Below are positions 29,915 to 40,109 of a DNA stretch of 64,000 nucleotides, piece by piece. The notes beneath the pieces were generated by a model, which was not told the DNA's origin, ran no database searches, and was given only the letters and a program-made list of their open reading frames with translations. This stretch comes from Deinococcus metalli (lineage in GTDB: Bacteria > Deinococcota > Deinococci > Deinococcales > Deinococcaceae), in contig NZ_JACHFK010000017.1 of the NCBI RefSeq assembly GCF_014201805.1, positions 8,872-72,871 on the forward strand, given 5' to 3'. The position numbers were made by a program, and so were the translations under genes. The first letter of the stretch is position 1. The number at the start of each line of letters is the position of its first letter.

Positions 29915-30910
29915 GTGTCCGTTTCCCACCGCGCTTCGTCCCCTGTCCTCGAGAGCCGCCGCTCCCCGCTGCTGGTGTTCGCCGGGCAGAGCAACCGTCC
30001 GCTCGCCCAGGCCATCTGCGACAACCTGGGGATTCCGCTGGGCAAGAGCAAGACCGAGAAGTTCACGAACGACAACCTGATCGTCCACTACGAGGAGTCG
30101 CTGCGCGAGGGCGACATCTTCATCGTGCAGACCTTCAGCAACCCGGTCAGCGACTCGATCATGGAACTGCTGCTGATGATCGACGCCGCCAAGAGCGCGA
30201 GCGCCGGGCGCGTCACGGCCGTGATTCCGTACTACTCGTACGCGCGCAGCGATAAAAAAGACTCCCCGCGCATCTCCATCGCGGGGCGCCTGGTCGCGGA
30301 CCTCCTGCAGGAGGCCGGCGCCGACCGCTTCCTGACCATGACGCTGCACTCGCCGCAGGTGCACGGCTTCTTCAAGATTCCCGGCGACCACCTCTCGGCC
30401 GACATGGTGCTCAGCCAGCACTTCAAGTCCATCGTGCCCGACGCGCACAACGGCGTGGTTCTTGCCCCGGATGCCGGCAGCATCAAGCGGGCCAGCCAGA
30501 TCGCCCGGCGCCTGGACTCGGGCCTCGCCATGATCGACAAGGAGAGGCTGTCGGACACCGAGGTGCGGCCCCGCGCGCTGATCGGGGACGTCGAGGGCCG
30601 CACGGTGTTCATCGTGGACGACGAGATCAGCACCGCCGGGTCGCTGGTGGAGACGGTGAACATCGCCCGCAGTCTGGGCGCCAAGGACGTGTACGTGGCC
30701 GTCACGCACGGCGTGTACTCGGGACCGGCCATCCAGCGCATCGCCAGCCTGGACGTCACCCAGGTGGCGAGCTGCAACACGGTGCTGGTGCCGGAGGAGA
30801 AGATCGCCGCCTCGAACGGCAAGCTGGCCGTGCTGGACGTCGCGCCGCTGTTCGCCAACGCCATCTCCAACATCCACACCGGCGCGAGCGTGTCCACGCT
30901 GTTCACCTGA
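29915..30910 (+). CDS. prs: Ribose-phosphate pyrophosphokinase, 331 aa
   Basis: Makes PRPP from ribose-5-phosphate and ATP for nucleotide, His and Trp synthesis. Motifs: [32 protein letters not shown] (catalytic flexible loop), [10 protein letters not shown] and the PRPP loop [11 protein letters not shown]. The start is GTG 29915 with GGAGG upstream; the long N-terminal extension in the open frame is non-coding. The gene overlaps the convergent membrane protein by 8 nt. Confidence 0.93.
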   Translation: MSVSHRASSPVLESRRSPLLVFAGQSNRPLAQAICDNLGIPLGKSKTEKFTNDNLIVHYEESLREGDIFIVQTFSNPVSDSIMELLLMIDAAKSASAGRVTAVIPYYSYARSDKKDSPRISIAGRLVADLLQEAGADRFLTMTLHSPQVHGFFKIPGDHLSADMVLSQHFKSIVPDAHNGVVLAPDAGSIKRASQIARRLDSGLAMIDKERLSDTEVRPRALIGDVEGRTVFIVDDEISTAGSLVETVNIARSLGAKDVYVAVTHGVYSGPAIQRIASLDVTQVASCNTVLVPEEKIAASNGKLAVLDVAPLFANAISNIHTGASVSTLFT

Positions 30911-32369
30911 GCGCGGGCCACTGGCGAGCCAGCACAGGCGGCCGGAACAGCAGCAGGAGCAGTGCGCCCAGCAGCGTCAGCAGCAGGCCAGCGTGTCCGT
31001 CGCTCAGGAAGACCAGCGGCGTCAGGCCGGCCAGCGCGAGCGGCCCCACGTAGGCCCGCCCCAGCCGGGACGTCGCCAGCGCCACGCCCGCCAGCGTGCC
31101 CACGATCTGAGCGACAACGACGGGCAGGTACGCCGTCAGGACGCCCGCCAGCGTGAAGCCCAGCGCCAGCCCGGCCACAGCGGCGGCCAGGGCCAGCGGC
31201 GGCAGCGCCATCCGGCGTGACCAGGCCCACGCGGAGCACAGCAGGGCGGCCAGCAGCAGCGCGGGCAGCTGGAACACCGCGATCTTGGTGAGGGTCTCGC
31301 GGACGCTGCCCTGCGCGAACACCAGCGCGATGTCCTGCGCGGTGATGATGTCCTGATAGCTCCACTCCAGATGCGTGACCGCGCCCAGCGCCGAGCGGCC
31401 CTGCCGGGTGGGGAACAGCGTGTAGCGCTGGAACTTGGCGGTCCGGTTGGTGGTCACGCGCAGGCTGAACGCCCGGATCGCCTCGCGCCGCTGCGCCAGG
31501 TCGTAGCGCCAGCTGCGCGCGCCCTGGTTGCGGTATGTCACGTTCACCTTCACCACCCCGCCGGCCGGCACGGTGCCCTCCCACGTGGGGTCGCGGTCGG
31601 GGGCGGCGCGGCGCACCTCGCCGTTCACGGTCATGCGGAAGGCATTCAGGGTGCCGCTGCCCGACGGCAGGGGAAACACGAAGCGCAGCGTGGCCGGCGT
31701 GCGGCGCGGGTTGGTGAAGGTGTAGTCGGCGGTGAAGGCCGCGTTGTAGTACTGGCCGCGCCCCCCGGCCGGCTCGACGAAGGTCAGGGCCGTCACGATG
31801 CCCGACGAATCGAGGTTGACGGGTTCCTCGGTCGGCTGGGTCACGGCGCGGGTGTACTCCACCCGGTCGCCGCGCCGCGTGAAGTCCTCGCGCAGGGTCT
31901 GCAACGACCCGCCGTCTGGCTGGCCCAGGTACGGCAGCAGGGCCTCCCACCCGCCCTGGGCGCGCACGCGGGCGTAGAGGTCGGGCGGCAGGGTCAGCGT
32001 GCGGGTGTAGGTGCGCGTGTCCAGCACGCTCACACGCGGGGCCGGCTGGACGGTCTGGCCGCCGTCCGGGTCGGCAGCGGTGGCGTAGCGGGCCGACTGC
32101 TGCGCGCCCAGCCGGGCGTCTACCGCGTGCCGGCTGATCCGCAGCAGCACGGTGCCGGCGCCCACAGCCGCGAGCACCAGCGCCCAGCGGCCCACATCCG
32201 AGATTCGGCGGCCCAGCCAGCGGCGCCGGACGCGGCTGCGCGCCGGATCGAGCACGCCCAGGAGCAGCCCGGCGACGAGCAGGATCAGCAGGAGCACGCC
32301 CGCCGGCCGCGCCAGCCCGGACAGCGCGTGGAGGGCCTGCTGGAGAATGTCTAGGGCCGTCTGAACCAT
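30903..32369 (-). CDS. Multi-span membrane protein with large external domain, 488 aa
   Basis: Family not recognised with confidence; a distant CreD-like inner-membrane protein is possible. Two N-terminal membrane segments (about 20-40, 60-80) are followed by an external region of about 250 residues of beta-sandwich character ([41 protein letters not shown]), then four or five membrane spans at the C-terminus. GGAGG precedes the ATG. A perfect 18-bp palindrome 26 nt upstream of the start suggests regulation. Confidence 0.75.
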   Translation of the reverse strand: MVQTALDILQQALHALSGLARPAGVLLLILLVAGLLLGVLDPARSRVRRRWLGRRISDVGRWALVLAAVGAGTVLLRISRHAVDARLGAQQSARYATAADPDGGQTVQPAPRVSVLDTRTYTRTLTLPPDLYARVRAQGGWEALLPYLGQPDGGSLQTLREDFTRRGDRVEYTRAVTQPTEEPVNLDSSGIVTALTFVEPAGGRGQYYNAAFTADYTFTNPRRTPATLRFVFPLPSGSGTLNAFRMTVNGEVRRAAPDRDPTWEGTVPAGGVVKVNVTYRNQGARSWRYDLAQRREAIRAFSLRVTTNRTAKFQRYTLFPTRQGRSALGAVTHLEWSYQDIITAQDIALVFAQGSVRETLTKIAVFQLPALLLAALLCSAWAWSRRMALPPLALAAAVAGLALGFTLAGVLTAYLPVVVAQIVGTLAGVALATSRLGRAYVGPLALAGLTPLVFLSDGHAGLLLTLLGALLLLLFRPPVLARQWPALR

Positions 32370-32394
32370 ACGGAACCTCCACGATCTTGAGTGG

Positions 32395-32412
32395 TGTACT
32401 CATATGAGTACA
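32395..32412. promoter_or_regulatory. 18-bp perfect palindrome, likely operator
   Basis: TGTACTCATATGAGTACA reads identically on both strands. It lies between the divergent membrane-protein and CatE-like genes, close to the former, in an AT-richer patch. It looks like the site of a dimeric repressor, but no regulator gene is adjacent. Confidence 0.55.
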
Positions 32413-32487
32413 TATCTCGGCCGGGTTCCGGTCGTCCGTCTTAAGGTGCATGCCGACCCCGAGACTGACCAGAAGAAAACAAATCGA

Positions 32488-32516
32488 TTGACAAAACAAA
32501 GCATTGAGAGCACACT
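32488..32516 (+). promoter_or_regulatory. Leaderless promoter of CatE-like gene
   Basis: Consensus TTGACA (32488-32493), 17-nt A-rich spacer, CACACT (32511-32516), then 6 nt to ATG 32523. It is the best -35 box among the leaderless promoters in the window. Confidence 0.8.
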
Positions 32517-32522
32517 GGACGC

Positions 32523-33386
32523 ATGACCACCACGCCCGTGCTGCCTGCCACCACCCACGTCGGCCCGGTCACGCTGCTCGCGCGTGATCTCGCCGGCCTC
32601 AGCGCGTTCTACCAGCGTCTGCTGGGCCTCAAGGCGACCGCACAGACGGCCGCAGGTGTCACGCTCGCCGCGCACGGCACGCCGCTGCTGCACCTCCAGG
32701 CCGCGCCGGAACTGCCCGCCGCGTCCGTCAGCCGGCCGGGGCTGTACCACACCGCGTTCCTGCTTCCCACCCGCGCCGACCTGGGACGATGGCTCGCGCA
32801 CGCCGCCCGGCTGGGCCTGCGGATCGGCAGCGGCGACCACCTCGTCAGCGAGGCCTTCTACCTGACCGACCCCGAGGGCAACGGCATCGAGGTCTACGCG
32901 GACCGGCCGCGCGACACCTGGACGTGGCGGGGTGGGCAGGTGCAGATGGACACCTTGGCCGTGGACGGCGCTGCCGTGCTCCACGCGGCCGGTATCGACC
33001 CGCAGCGCCTGGACGCCGCGGCCGCGTATGCCGGGGCGCCGGCTGGCACCTCCGTTGGGCACGTCCACCTGAAGGTCGGCAACGCCGCGCAGGCCGCCCG
33101 CTTCTACACGGACGCCCTGGGGCTGGACGTGGTCGCGGACATGGGCAGCGCGGCCTTCCTGTCGTGGGGCGGGTACCACCACCACCTCGGCGTGAACGAG
33201 TGGCACACCGCCGGGCATGGCCGCCCGGCCGCGCCCGCCGCCGGGCTGGGCGGCGTGGACTTCGTCACGGAGGATCTGGGTGCCCTGCGCGCCCATCTGG
33301 CGGGCCGCGACGGCGTGACGGACACGCCGGACGGCGTGACCTTCCACGATCCGTGGGGCAACCGCGTGACGGTGCGGCAGGCGTAA
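32523..33386 (+). CDS. CatE-like VOC-family dioxygenase, 287 aa
   Basis: Closely follows Bacillus Cat[71 protein letters not shown] and [13 protein letters not shown]. These give the first-module and second-module metal region of catechol 2,3-dioxygenases. It is a paralogue of the gene at 18664-19575 but shorter between the modules. It stands alone under a strong leaderless promoter. Confidence 0.88.
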   Translation: MTTTPVLPATTHVGPVTLLARDLAGLSAFYQRLLGLKATAQTAAGVTLAAHGTPLLHLQAAPELPAASVSRPGLYHTAFLLPTRADLGRWLAHAARLGLRIGSGDHLVSEAFYLTDPEGNGIEVYADRPRDTWTWRGGQVQMDTLAVDGAAVLHAAGIDPQRLDAAAAYAGAPAGTSVGHVHLKVGNAAQAARFYTDALGLDVVADMGSAAFLSWGGYHHHLGVNEWHTAGHGRPAAPAAGLGGVDFVTEDLGALRAHLAGRDGVTDTPDGVTFHDPWGNRVTVRQA

Positions 33387-33416
33387 CGCCCCAACCCGGG
33401 CGTCGTACGCTGGGTC

Positions 33417-34262
33417 ATGGTCCCAGCTGTCCTGCGCGGTGCCGTGCTGCTGCTGCTCGGCGCGCTGCCGTCCACCCAGGCGGCCGTTCCCGTGAACGCC
33501 GTGCTGGTGCGGGCACCGGGTGAACAGGCCCCGTACCTGCTGGGCGCGTGGCACGCCGGACGCTGGCGGCCCGGGGATGCCGCGCTGGCCCGTGAAGTGG
33601 GGGCGGGCCGCTACGTGCGCCACACCCCGACCGGCCCGGTCCGCCAGGTGGAGGTCGCCGCCCCCGCCTCCCTCGGCCCGCCGTGCGAGGAGACGTACCT
33701 CGCCCAGCTGCGGCCCGGCACGGCGGCCCGCACCTTCGAGGTCTACACCAGCGCCGCCACGCCGTCGCGCCCGGTCACGGCCCTGCCGCTCACGAACAGC
33801 ATGTACCGGGGCGTGGTGCGAGAGTATCTGATCCGGCGCGGCGTCCGCGCGCCCGACGTGCACCTGACCGCCCTGCTGCGCGCCGACCTGGACGGCGACG
33901 GCACGCAGGAGGTGATCGTCGAGGCCAGCCGGTTCCGGGAACGCAGCAGGGCGTTTCCCCCGCCCACCGGGCAGCCCGGCGACTACAGCGTGCTGCTGCT
34001 GCGCCACGTGTCCGGTGGGCGGGCGGTGACCACCGTGCTGGGCGCGTACGTCGCGCCGCCCACGCCCTGGACGCCGGACAGCGCTGGACCGATGCCGCTG
34101 GCCAGCATCTACCGCCTCGCGGGGCTGGTCGACGTGAATGGCGACGGCCGCCTGGAGCTGATCACGTTCGGCGCGTACCACGAGGGCGACGCCTTCGCCG
34201 CGCAGGAGTGGACACCGGCGGGCGGCCTGAAGGTGCGCCTGGAGACCGGCTGCGGCGTGTGA
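33417..34262 (+). CDS. Secreted protein with DxDGDG calcium-type loops, 281 aa
   Basis: An N-terminal signal peptide (about 1-22) precedes a mature domain with two Asp-rich loops, DLDGDGTQEVIVE and DVNGDGRLELI, typical of FG-GAP or dockerin-like calcium sites. The protein has two cysteines (CEE and C-terminal GCGV). No enzyme motif is seen. TACGCT ends 5 nt before the ATG. Confidence 0.7.
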   Translation: MVPAVLRGAVLLLLGALPSTQAAVPVNAVLVRAPGEQAPYLLGAWHAGRWRPGDAALAREVGAGRYVRHTPTGPVRQVEVAAPASLGPPCEETYLAQLRPGTAARTFEVYTSAATPSRPVTALPLTNSMYRGVVREYLIRRGVRAPDVHLTALLRADLDGDGTQEVIVEASRFRERSRAFPPPTGQPGDYSVLLLRHVSGGRAVTTVLGAYVAPPTPWTPDSAGPMPLASIYRLAGLVDVNGDGRLELITFGAYHEGDAFAAQEWTPAGGLKVRLETGCGV

Positions 34263-34273
34263 CCACAGGCTGC

Positions 34274-34936
34274 CTATCCCAGGCCGGCGCCTCTGGCCCG
34301 GACGATCGCTTCGGCCCGGTCGGCGAAGTGCAGCTTCGAGAAGATGTTGCTGATGTGGTTGCGCACCGTCTTGGGCGACAGATCGAGGGCCCGCGCGATC
34401 GCTGCGTTGTTCTCCCCACGAGCGATTGCCGAGAGCACCTCCCGCTCGCGGGGCGTGAGTTCCGGAAACACGTTCGGCGTGCGCGGCTCGTCGAAGTACG
34501 TGATGAGCCGGCGGGCGATGCCCGGTCCGAAATACGCCTCGCCGCGCGCTGCGGCCTGCACGGCCCGCAGCAGTTCCAGCGGATCGGCGCCCTTCAGGAC
34601 GTAGCCGCGCGCGCCGGCCCGCAGGGCCTGGAAGACCATGTCGTCGTCCTCGAACATGGTCACGATCACCACGCCCAGGTGCGGGCTGGCCCGCGTGATC
34701 TCGCGCGTGGCGTGCAGGCCGCCGCCGGGCATCCCAATGTCCATCAGGATCACGTCCGGAACATGCTCGAGGGCCAGGCGGATGATGCCGGGCGCGTCGC
34801 CGGCCTCACCGACCACCTCCATGCCCTGGCCGCGCAGCAGGGCCGCGACGCCCTCGCGGAACAGGCGGTGGTCGTCGGCAATCAGCACCCGCAGGCCGGG
34901 TAGCCCCGACGGTACCGGCAGGTCGACGTCACCCAC
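34274..34936 (-). CDS. NarL/LuxR-type response regulator, 220 aa
   Basis: The receiver domain (15-130) has Asp21/Asp22, phospho-acceptor Asp66 (VILMDIGMP) and the Lys of YVLKGA. The LuxR-type helix-turn-helix at the C-terminus reads LTPREREVLSAIARGENNAAIARAL. It starts at GTG 34936, 8 nt inside the end of the kinase gene, so the pair is coupled. The target genes are unknown. Confidence 0.93.
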   Translation of the reverse strand: MGDVDLPVPSGLPGLRVLIADDHRLFREGVAALLRGQGMEVVGEAGDAPGIIRLALEHVPDVILMDIGMPGGGLHATREITRASPHLGVVIVTMFEDDDMVFQALRAGARGYVLKGADPLELLRAVQAAARGEAYFGPGIARRLITYFDEPRTPNVFPELTPREREVLSAIARGENNAAIARALDLSPKTVRNHISNIFSKLHFADRAEAIVRARGAGLG

Positions 34937-37460
34937 GCGCAGGCCCCAGCGGCAGCACGGCAGTCACGCACGTTCCGTCCGGCCCGCTCTGCACGGTCAC
35001 GTGACCGCCGAGTTCCCCGGCCCGCTCGCGCATGCTGGCCAGGCCCACGCCCGGCACCACGGCGGCGGGCAAGCCGCGCCCGTCGTCCTGCACGCGCAGT
35101 GTCAGCAGCGCCGGGGTGGCGTCCACACTGAACTGCACCGCCGACGCGTGGGCATGGCGGGCCGCGTTGGTCAGGGCTTCCTCCGCGATCCGCAGGGCGG
35201 CGACCTCCACCGCCGCCGGCAGCGCCGGGAGGCTGTGGGGAAGCTGCGCGCTGACGTGCAGATCGGGACGGGTGGCGCTCAGGCGGGACAGCACCCGCTC
35301 GCGCAGCACGCCGCCGAGGCCCAGGTCGTCGAGCGCGGGCGGCCGCAGTTCGTCCACCAGCCGGCGCACGTCTGTGACCATGGTCTGCGTCTCGTGCTCC
35401 AGCCGCTCCAGCAGGCCCGCTGCCGCGGCCGGATCGCTGGCGAGTTGCGAGCGGGCCGCGCTCAGGCCCCACGTCACGCCCGCCAGCGCCGGGCCCAGGC
35501 CATCGTGCAGGTCGCGGCGCAGCCGTCGGCGCTCCTCCTCGCGCGCGTACACCAGCGCCTCGCGGGCCCGCTGCACGTCCAGATCCAGGCGGGCCGAATG
35601 CACCGCCAGGCCCGCCTGTCGCGACAGCGCCCCAAGCAGTTCGGTCTCGGACACGGTGAAGCCCTCCGGGCCGCGCGGCCACACCCGCAGCTCGCCCGCC
35701 ACGGCCGCTTCCCCGGAGGCTTGATCCGGCGCCTCCAGGCGGTACACCTGCGCCTGTCCCAGTGGAGCGTCCTCACCACTGGCGGCGACGTGCCCGGCGC
35801 CGTCGTGTACCTCCACGCGCGGTAGGCGCAGCGCGCCGGCCACCGTGAGGGCGATGGTGGGCAGCAGCTGGGCGGGCTGCACGGTGCTCTGGAGCTGCCG
35901 GCCCAGGGTGGACAGCACCCGCGCCGGGTCGTCGCGCTCGCCGAACAGCACGCGGGTCACGCCGCGGCGCGCAGCCGCCCGTACCGGCTCGAAGGTCACC
36001 GCGACCAGCAGGGCCCCCAGGACGGCGGTCGGCGCGCCCGCGGAATGGCCGGTGACCTGCTGGCCGACCACCAGCACAGCCAGCGCGTAGCAGCCCGCGA
36101 CCAGTGCAGCCAGCGCCGCGAACACCAGCGCGCGGTTCAGGAACAGCCGCAGGTCGAAGAGCCGGGTGTGCAGCACCGCCAGGGTCAGGCCTCCCACGAA
36201 CAGTTCACTGTGCGGCAGGGCGCCGTCCAGGCCGCTCAGGACGTCGCTGTGCAGCACCTGCCCCGTGATGAACGCGGCCGTGCTGAAACTGTCCGGCAGG
36301 ATCGCCAGGGCCAGCCACAGCACCTGTAGGCGGCCCTGCGCGCGCCCCTGCCACGCCGCCACGCCCAGACACGCGACGCTCAGCAGGGGGTAGCCGACCA
36401 GCACGGATAGGATCTGCGGCGGGCTGGTGACCGTGAAGGCCGCCCACGCCGCGTAGCCGTACGCCAGCGCCACCAGCGCCCGCGCCCGGCTGGGCACCCG
36501 CAGGAAACTCCAGCACAGGTGCAGCGACAGCGGCGCGAGCAGCCAGATGTGGATGGTATGGCTGAACGCGCTCCCCACATGCAGGCGCGCGTCACTGAGC
36601 AGGTCGCCCAGCGTCAGCGGCCCCACCATCCAACTGGGCAGCGTGACCAGCACGGCCCACACCGACAGCGCCAGCAGCTGCGCGCCGGGGTGGTTCGGCC
36701 GCTGCGCGAACAGCCACGCGGTCACGGCCATCACGCCCAGGAATTCCAGCAGCTGCCACGGAATGTCCCGCCCCATGAAATTCTTGTTGAAGAACCCGGG
36801 CATCACCTGTCCGAACGCGCGCAGCAGCGTGGGCGTCTCGGTGGCGTGGAGGGTCACCGGCACCGTCACCGTCTGCCCGCCCGTGGTCTGGAAGGTCTGG
36901 CCCAGGCCCACGATGTTCCTCTGCACCGTGAATGTGACCGCCTGTCCGTCGTGCAGTGGCCCCACCGCCGCGCGCCACGCCGACAGGCGGTCGACATCCA
37001 GCCAGCTGTCGGGCGTCACCGGGATGGCGTGCCCATTCACCCCGACCAGGAGGTCACCGGGGCGCAGGGCGGCTGGCTGCGCCGTGTCCAGGGCGTCGGC
37101 GAACACCGGGCGGTCGTCCCCGATGAAGGCGACTGTCGAGCGCCAGCCGGCGTCCGGCGCGGCCAGCCGCCACGCCTTCTGAACGCACGACGCGCTCAGC
37201 AGCGCGCCCAGCAGCAGCGCCGCGCGGGCCGCGCCCCAGCCCCATGCCTGGCCGGCCGTGACCACGGGGCGGCCCTGCCATTGCCGCGCTGCCGGCCAGC
37301 TCCCCACACCCAGGGCCCCCGCTGCCAGGAGCGCCAGCGGCCAGCGCGGCAACCCGCCCAACACGAGCGCGGCGGCCAGCACCAGCGTGGCGGCCAGCGG
37401 ACTCACGGCCACGGCGGGCCAGCGGACGGCGCGGACGGGGTGCGGCAGGGCGCTCAGCAT
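34929..37460 (-). CDS. Membrane histidine kinase with PDZ-like sensor, 843 aa
   Basis: Partner of the downstream regulator. Two N-terminal membrane spans are followed by an external PDZ-like segment (ALRPGDLLVGVNGHAIPVT), then about eight membrane spans, a GAF-type cytosolic part, a HisKA_3 dimer helix with phospho-His652 (RRDLHDGLGPALAGV) and an ATPase domain (EEALTNAARHAHAS, DDGRGLP, MRERAGELGGH). PDZ plus multi-span sensors occur in ComP-type kinases. It lies 57 nt downstream of the DUF4397-FAS1 gene. Confidence 0.9.
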   Translation of the reverse strand: MLSALPHPVRAVRWPAVAVSPLAATLVLAAALVLGGLPRWPLALLAAGALGVGSWPAARQWQGRPVVTAGQAWGWGAARAALLLGALLSASCVQKAWRLAAPDAGWRSTVAFIGDDRPVFADALDTAQPAALRPGDLLVGVNGHAIPVTPDSWLDVDRLSAWRAAVGPLHDGQAVTFTVQRNIVGLGQTFQTTGGQTVTVPVTLHATETPTLLRAFGQVMPGFFNKNFMGRDIPWQLLEFLGVMAVTAWLFAQRPNHPGAQLLALSVWAVLVTLPSWMVGPLTLGDLLSDARLHVGSAFSHTIHIWLLAPLSLHLCWSFLRVPSRARALVALAYGYAAWAAFTVTSPPQILSVLVGYPLLSVACLGVAAWQGRAQGRLQVLWLALAILPDSFSTAAFITGQVLHSDVLSGLDGALPHSELFVGGLTLAVLHTRLFDLRLFLNRALVFAALAALVAGCYALAVLVVGQQVTGHSAGAPTAVLGALLVAVTFEPVRAAARRGVTRVLFGERDDPARVLSTLGRQLQSTVQPAQLLPTIALTVAGALRLPRVEVHDGAGHVAASGEDAPLGQAQVYRLEAPDQASGEAAVAGELRVWPRGPEGFTVSETELLGALSRQAGLAVHSARLDLDVQRAREALVYAREEERRRLRRDLHDGLGPALAGVTWGLSAARSQLASDPAAAAGLLERLEHETQTMVTDVRRLVDELRPPALDDLGLGGVLRERVLSRLSATRPDLHVSAQLPHSLPALPAAVEVAALRIAEEALTNAARHAHASAVQFSVDATPALLTLRVQDDGRGLPAAVVPGVGLASMRERAGELGGHVTVQSGPDGTCVTAVLPLGPARG

Positions 37461-37517
37461 GAAGCCTCCGGACGGTCACGGCGAACAGCAGAACCATTCC
37501 ACTATAGGAGGCCCGCG

Positions 37518-38585
37518 CTACTTCACGCGCAGCACGCCGCCCACCGGCCACACCACGCCGTTGCTGACGGTGATCGGCGTAAACACCACGCTGACGTCGT
37601 CGAAGAACGGAGCCGGAAAGCCGCTGGTGTCGCCCGGCACGTCCCGGAACACGAGGCGCAGGGTCTGGCCGCTCAGCGTGGGCGTGTCTGCTCCGCCCGC
37701 GAAGGCCTTCTCGAAGTCGGGAAAGCTCGCCAGCAGGTGGACCCGCGCCGCCTTCGCCAGGGCCGCCGGCTGTCCGCGCGTCCCCGCCGCCTGCACCCCG
37801 CCGTCGGTGGGGGGCAAGACGATGACAGGCCCCTTGCCCTTCAGCGTGGCCTCCAGCCCGGCGTCCGTGAGCGCCTGGCGAAAGCGGGCGAAACTCAGTT
37901 CCGGCGCTCCTCCCGAGCCCTGCCTGGCCAGGAAGTCCCAGGCTGACAGCGGACTGACGGTGCTGAAGGTCACGCCCTCTCCGGGACCGTGACCTCCCGG
38001 CCCCAGCAGCGCGACAATCCCGGTTGCGCCCGGCGCTCCGACGACCAGGGTCGAATTGAGTGTTCGGGTTCCCTGACGGAACGCGTACGCCTGGGTATCG
38101 GGCGTCATGTCCTCCTGCCGCACGGCGATCACGGCGCCGGGCTGCAGGCCGCGCGCCAGCACGTCCTTGCCCCGCACGACGTCCACCGGCGCCGTCCAGG
38201 CATTCAGGATCAGGGCCTTGCCGTATCTGCCGTCGCTGACCTTCGCGTCCTCGAAGGCCTGCGTCTCGTCCACCAGCGTGGTCCCCGCGCCGCCTGCCGA
38301 GTGGAGCAGGTACGCGTGCCCGTCTCGCACGGTGGTCTTGAGGGTGGACAGCGTGCGCCCACCGGCCCGCACCTCCAGCGTGTGCGGCCCGGCCGGCAGC
38401 GGCGCGTACGCTCCGGCGTCGGTTCCCTCGGTGGTCAGCAGCGCGTGTCCGTCCACCCGCACCTCCAGCGGGGCAACCGGTGCTGGCGTTGCGGACACCG
38501 CCGTGTTCAGCGCGTGCAGCAGGCCCGCCGCGCCCGCATGAGAGAGGCCCAGGGCGAAGGTGACGGTCAGCAGGTGTCGGTTCAT
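37518..38585 (-). CDS. Secreted DUF4397 plus FAS1-like protein, 355 aa
   Basis: A signal peptide (about 1-20) is followed by a DUF4397-like beta domain (LEVRVDGHALL, YAPLPAGPHTLEVRAGG), and at the C-terminus a fasciclin-like FAS1 domain (FRQALTDAGLEATLKGKGPV, IVLPPTDGG, ITVSNGVVWPVGGVL). Such proteins mediate surface adhesion. It precedes the kinase/regulator genes in the same direction, suggesting a surface protein linked to the two-component system. Start 38585 follows GGAGGG. Confidence 0.75.
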   Translation of the reverse strand: MNRHLLTVTFALGLSHAGAAGLLHALNTAVSATPAPVAPLEVRVDGHALLTTEGTDAGAYAPLPAGPHTLEVRAGGRTLSTLKTTVRDGHAYLLHSAGGAGTTLVDETQAFEDAKVSDGRYGKALILNAWTAPVDVVRGKDVLARGLQPGAVIAVRQEDMTPDTQAYAFRQGTRTLNSTLVVGAPGATGIVALLGPGGHGPGEGVTFSTVSPLSAWDFLARQGSGGAPELSFARFRQALTDAGLEATLKGKGPVIVLPPTDGGVQAAGTRGQPAALAKAARVHLLASFPDFEKAFAGGADTPTLSGQTLRLVFRDVPGDTSGFPAPFFDDVSVVFTPITVSNGVVWPVGGVLRVK

Positions 38586-38757
38586 CGTTCCCTCCGCCAC
38601 GAGCGTGCGCTCCCGGCCGTCCCGGGCACCAGGGAGCACGCTCCCACGGGCCCGGGACACGGCCCACTGGCCGCCGGGGCGGTCATGGCCCGATCACGGC
38701 CCGCGTGGATGCTGTCGGTGGAGGGACCGGTCCCGGTTCCCTTCAGGGAGGGTCATG

Positions 38758-39138
38758 ATGCGTTCCGTCCGCCTGCGCCCGCTCGTCATCCGCTCCGTCC
38801 TGACCGTGGCCGCGCTGGGGCTGGCCACCGCCACCCCGGCGCAGGCCGCCGCGCTGTACTTTCTGCGGCTGGAGGTCAAGTCGTCCTCCGAGGCCGTGTG
38901 CTACCGCTTTGCGCAGGACACCGCCCGCAGCCTGGGCTACGCGAACGTCCGGCGCGGCCCACTGGAGGTCGCGGGTGAGAAGAGCGGCGTGTACGTGTCC
39001 ACCACCTGTGTCGGCCGCGGCTCCGCGCGGGTCATGGCGGTCGTGATGGCGACCAGCGACTCGTTCCCGGCCGCCCGGCAGATCGCCACCGAGTTCGCGA
39101 ACCGCCTGGGCGGCATGATCTGTATCGACACCTGCTGA
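38758..39138 (+). CDS. Secreted hypothetical protein, 126 aa
   Basis: A signal peptide ends near TPAQAA; the mature part is about 95 residues with three cysteines (VCYRF, TTCVGR and the C-terminal CIDTC counts two more), so disulfides are likely. Family unknown. Of the adjacent ATG codons at 38755 and 38758, the second has the better distance to GGAGG. Confidence 0.65.
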   Translation: MRSVRLRPLVIRSVLTVAALGLATATPAQAAALYFLRLEVKSSSEAVCYRFAQDTARSLGYANVRRGPLEVAGEKSGVYVSTTCVGRGSARVMAVVMATSDSFPAARQIATEFANRLGGMICIDTC

Positions 39139-39162
39139 CCGGGCGGGCGCGTGCTCTACACT
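39135..39162 (+). promoter_or_regulatory. Promoter of Rieske gene
   Basis: CTGACC (39135-39140), 16 nt, TACACT (39157-39162), ending 8 nt before the ATG: essentially leaderless. Confidence 0.55.
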
Positions 39163-39170
39163 CCGGGACG

Positions 39171-39497
39171 ATGAGCGAGCCGGTCGGAGTGGAGCGCGTG
39201 GCTGTGGGCCGCGCCGAGGACATACCCGAGGGCTGGCAGGGCACCGTGACGGTGGCCGGGGTGGGCGTGCTGGTCGTGAACCACGAGGGCACGTACTACG
39301 CCCTGCGTAACAACTGCACGCACAAGGACTACCCGCTGCTGGGCGGCGACGTCAGCATGGGCCGCATCACCTGCGAGAAGCACGGCGCGAAGTTCGAACT
39401 CGCGACCGGCAAGGCCAAGACCCTGCCCGCCGTCAAGCCGGTGAAGATCTACGCCACGGAAACAGAGGACGGCGTGGTGTACGTCCGTCCCCTGTAG
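39171..39497 (+). CDS. Rieske-type 2Fe-2S ferredoxin, 108 aa
   Basis: The cluster ligands are Cys49-His51 (NNCTHKD) and Cys68-His71 ([12 protein letters not shown]), 2Fe-2S Rieske spacing. It resembles NirD or dioxygenase ferredoxin components and transfers electrons to an oxygenase or reductase. No oxygenase gene is adjacent, so the partner is unknown. Confidence 0.88.
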   Translation: MSEPVGVERVAVGRAEDIPEGWQGTVTVAGVGVLVVNHEGTYYALRNNCTHKDYPLLGGDVSMGRITCEKHGAKFELATGKAKTLPAVKPVKIYATETEDGVVYVRPL

Positions 39498-39519
39498 GCG
39501 CCGCGCCCGAGCCGCCCGG

Positions 39520-40032
39520 TCAGCGCCGGCCCGAACCGCCGTCGACCTCGTTCTGGAGTTCCGCCGTCTCGCCCTGTGGCAGATCGCCGGCCGGTTCGAC
39601 CACGTGGGACGGCACCTGGCTGCTGGGCGGGGTGTAGCCCGGATTCGGGTCGATGTCGCGCTGGCGCTCCAGCACCGCCGCGCCCACCGCCGCCGGGATG
39701 CCCACCCCGGCCGACGGCGCGACCTCGTCCAGCACGTCGCCGCCCAGGCCCTCGACCGTCTCGGCCCCCGCGAAGTCCGGGGTCTGCGCCGCGTGCTCCA
39801 TGGCGCCCACGTCGCGCGTGGCGAGGTGGTCGAAGGTGCCGGTGACGGTCTTCGCGCTGGGCAGTTCGACCGGCGTGTACTTCTCGCTGTCGGACGATCC
39901 CACGCGGTCGTCGCCCGGCGTGGTCGTGTACGCGACCTGGTGGTGGTCCTTGACGTCCGTGGCCTCGAAGCCGGTCTGCGCGCCGTCGCCGGTCAGGGGC
40001 GGATTGCTGCGTTCATCGTCGCTGCGGGTCAT
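39520..40032 (-). CDS. Acidic hydrophilic, probably disordered protein, 170 aa
   Basis: No family recognised. Rich in Asp, Glu, Gly, Thr, Ser and Pro without a hydrophobic core until a short Val/Ala stretch (APSAGVGIPAAVGAAVLERQ). GACACT sits 7 nt before ATG 40032. Composition resembles hydrophilins, which protect in drying; this is an inference from composition. Confidence 0.6.
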   Translation of the reverse strand: MTRSDDERSNPPLTGDGAQTGFEATDVKDHHQVAYTTTPGDDRVGSSDSEKYTPVELPSAKTVTGTFDHLATRDVGAMEHAAQTPDFAGAETVEGLGGDVLDEVAPSAGVGIPAAVGAAVLERQRDIDPNPGYTPPSSQVPSHVVEPAGDLPQGETAELQNEVDGGSGRR

Positions 40033-40109
40033 GCCCACCAGTGTCCGTCAAACGTGCTCCCGGCGCATTTCCGTTCCCTTGAGACCTTCTGCGGGCCTCC
40101 TCATGCAGG

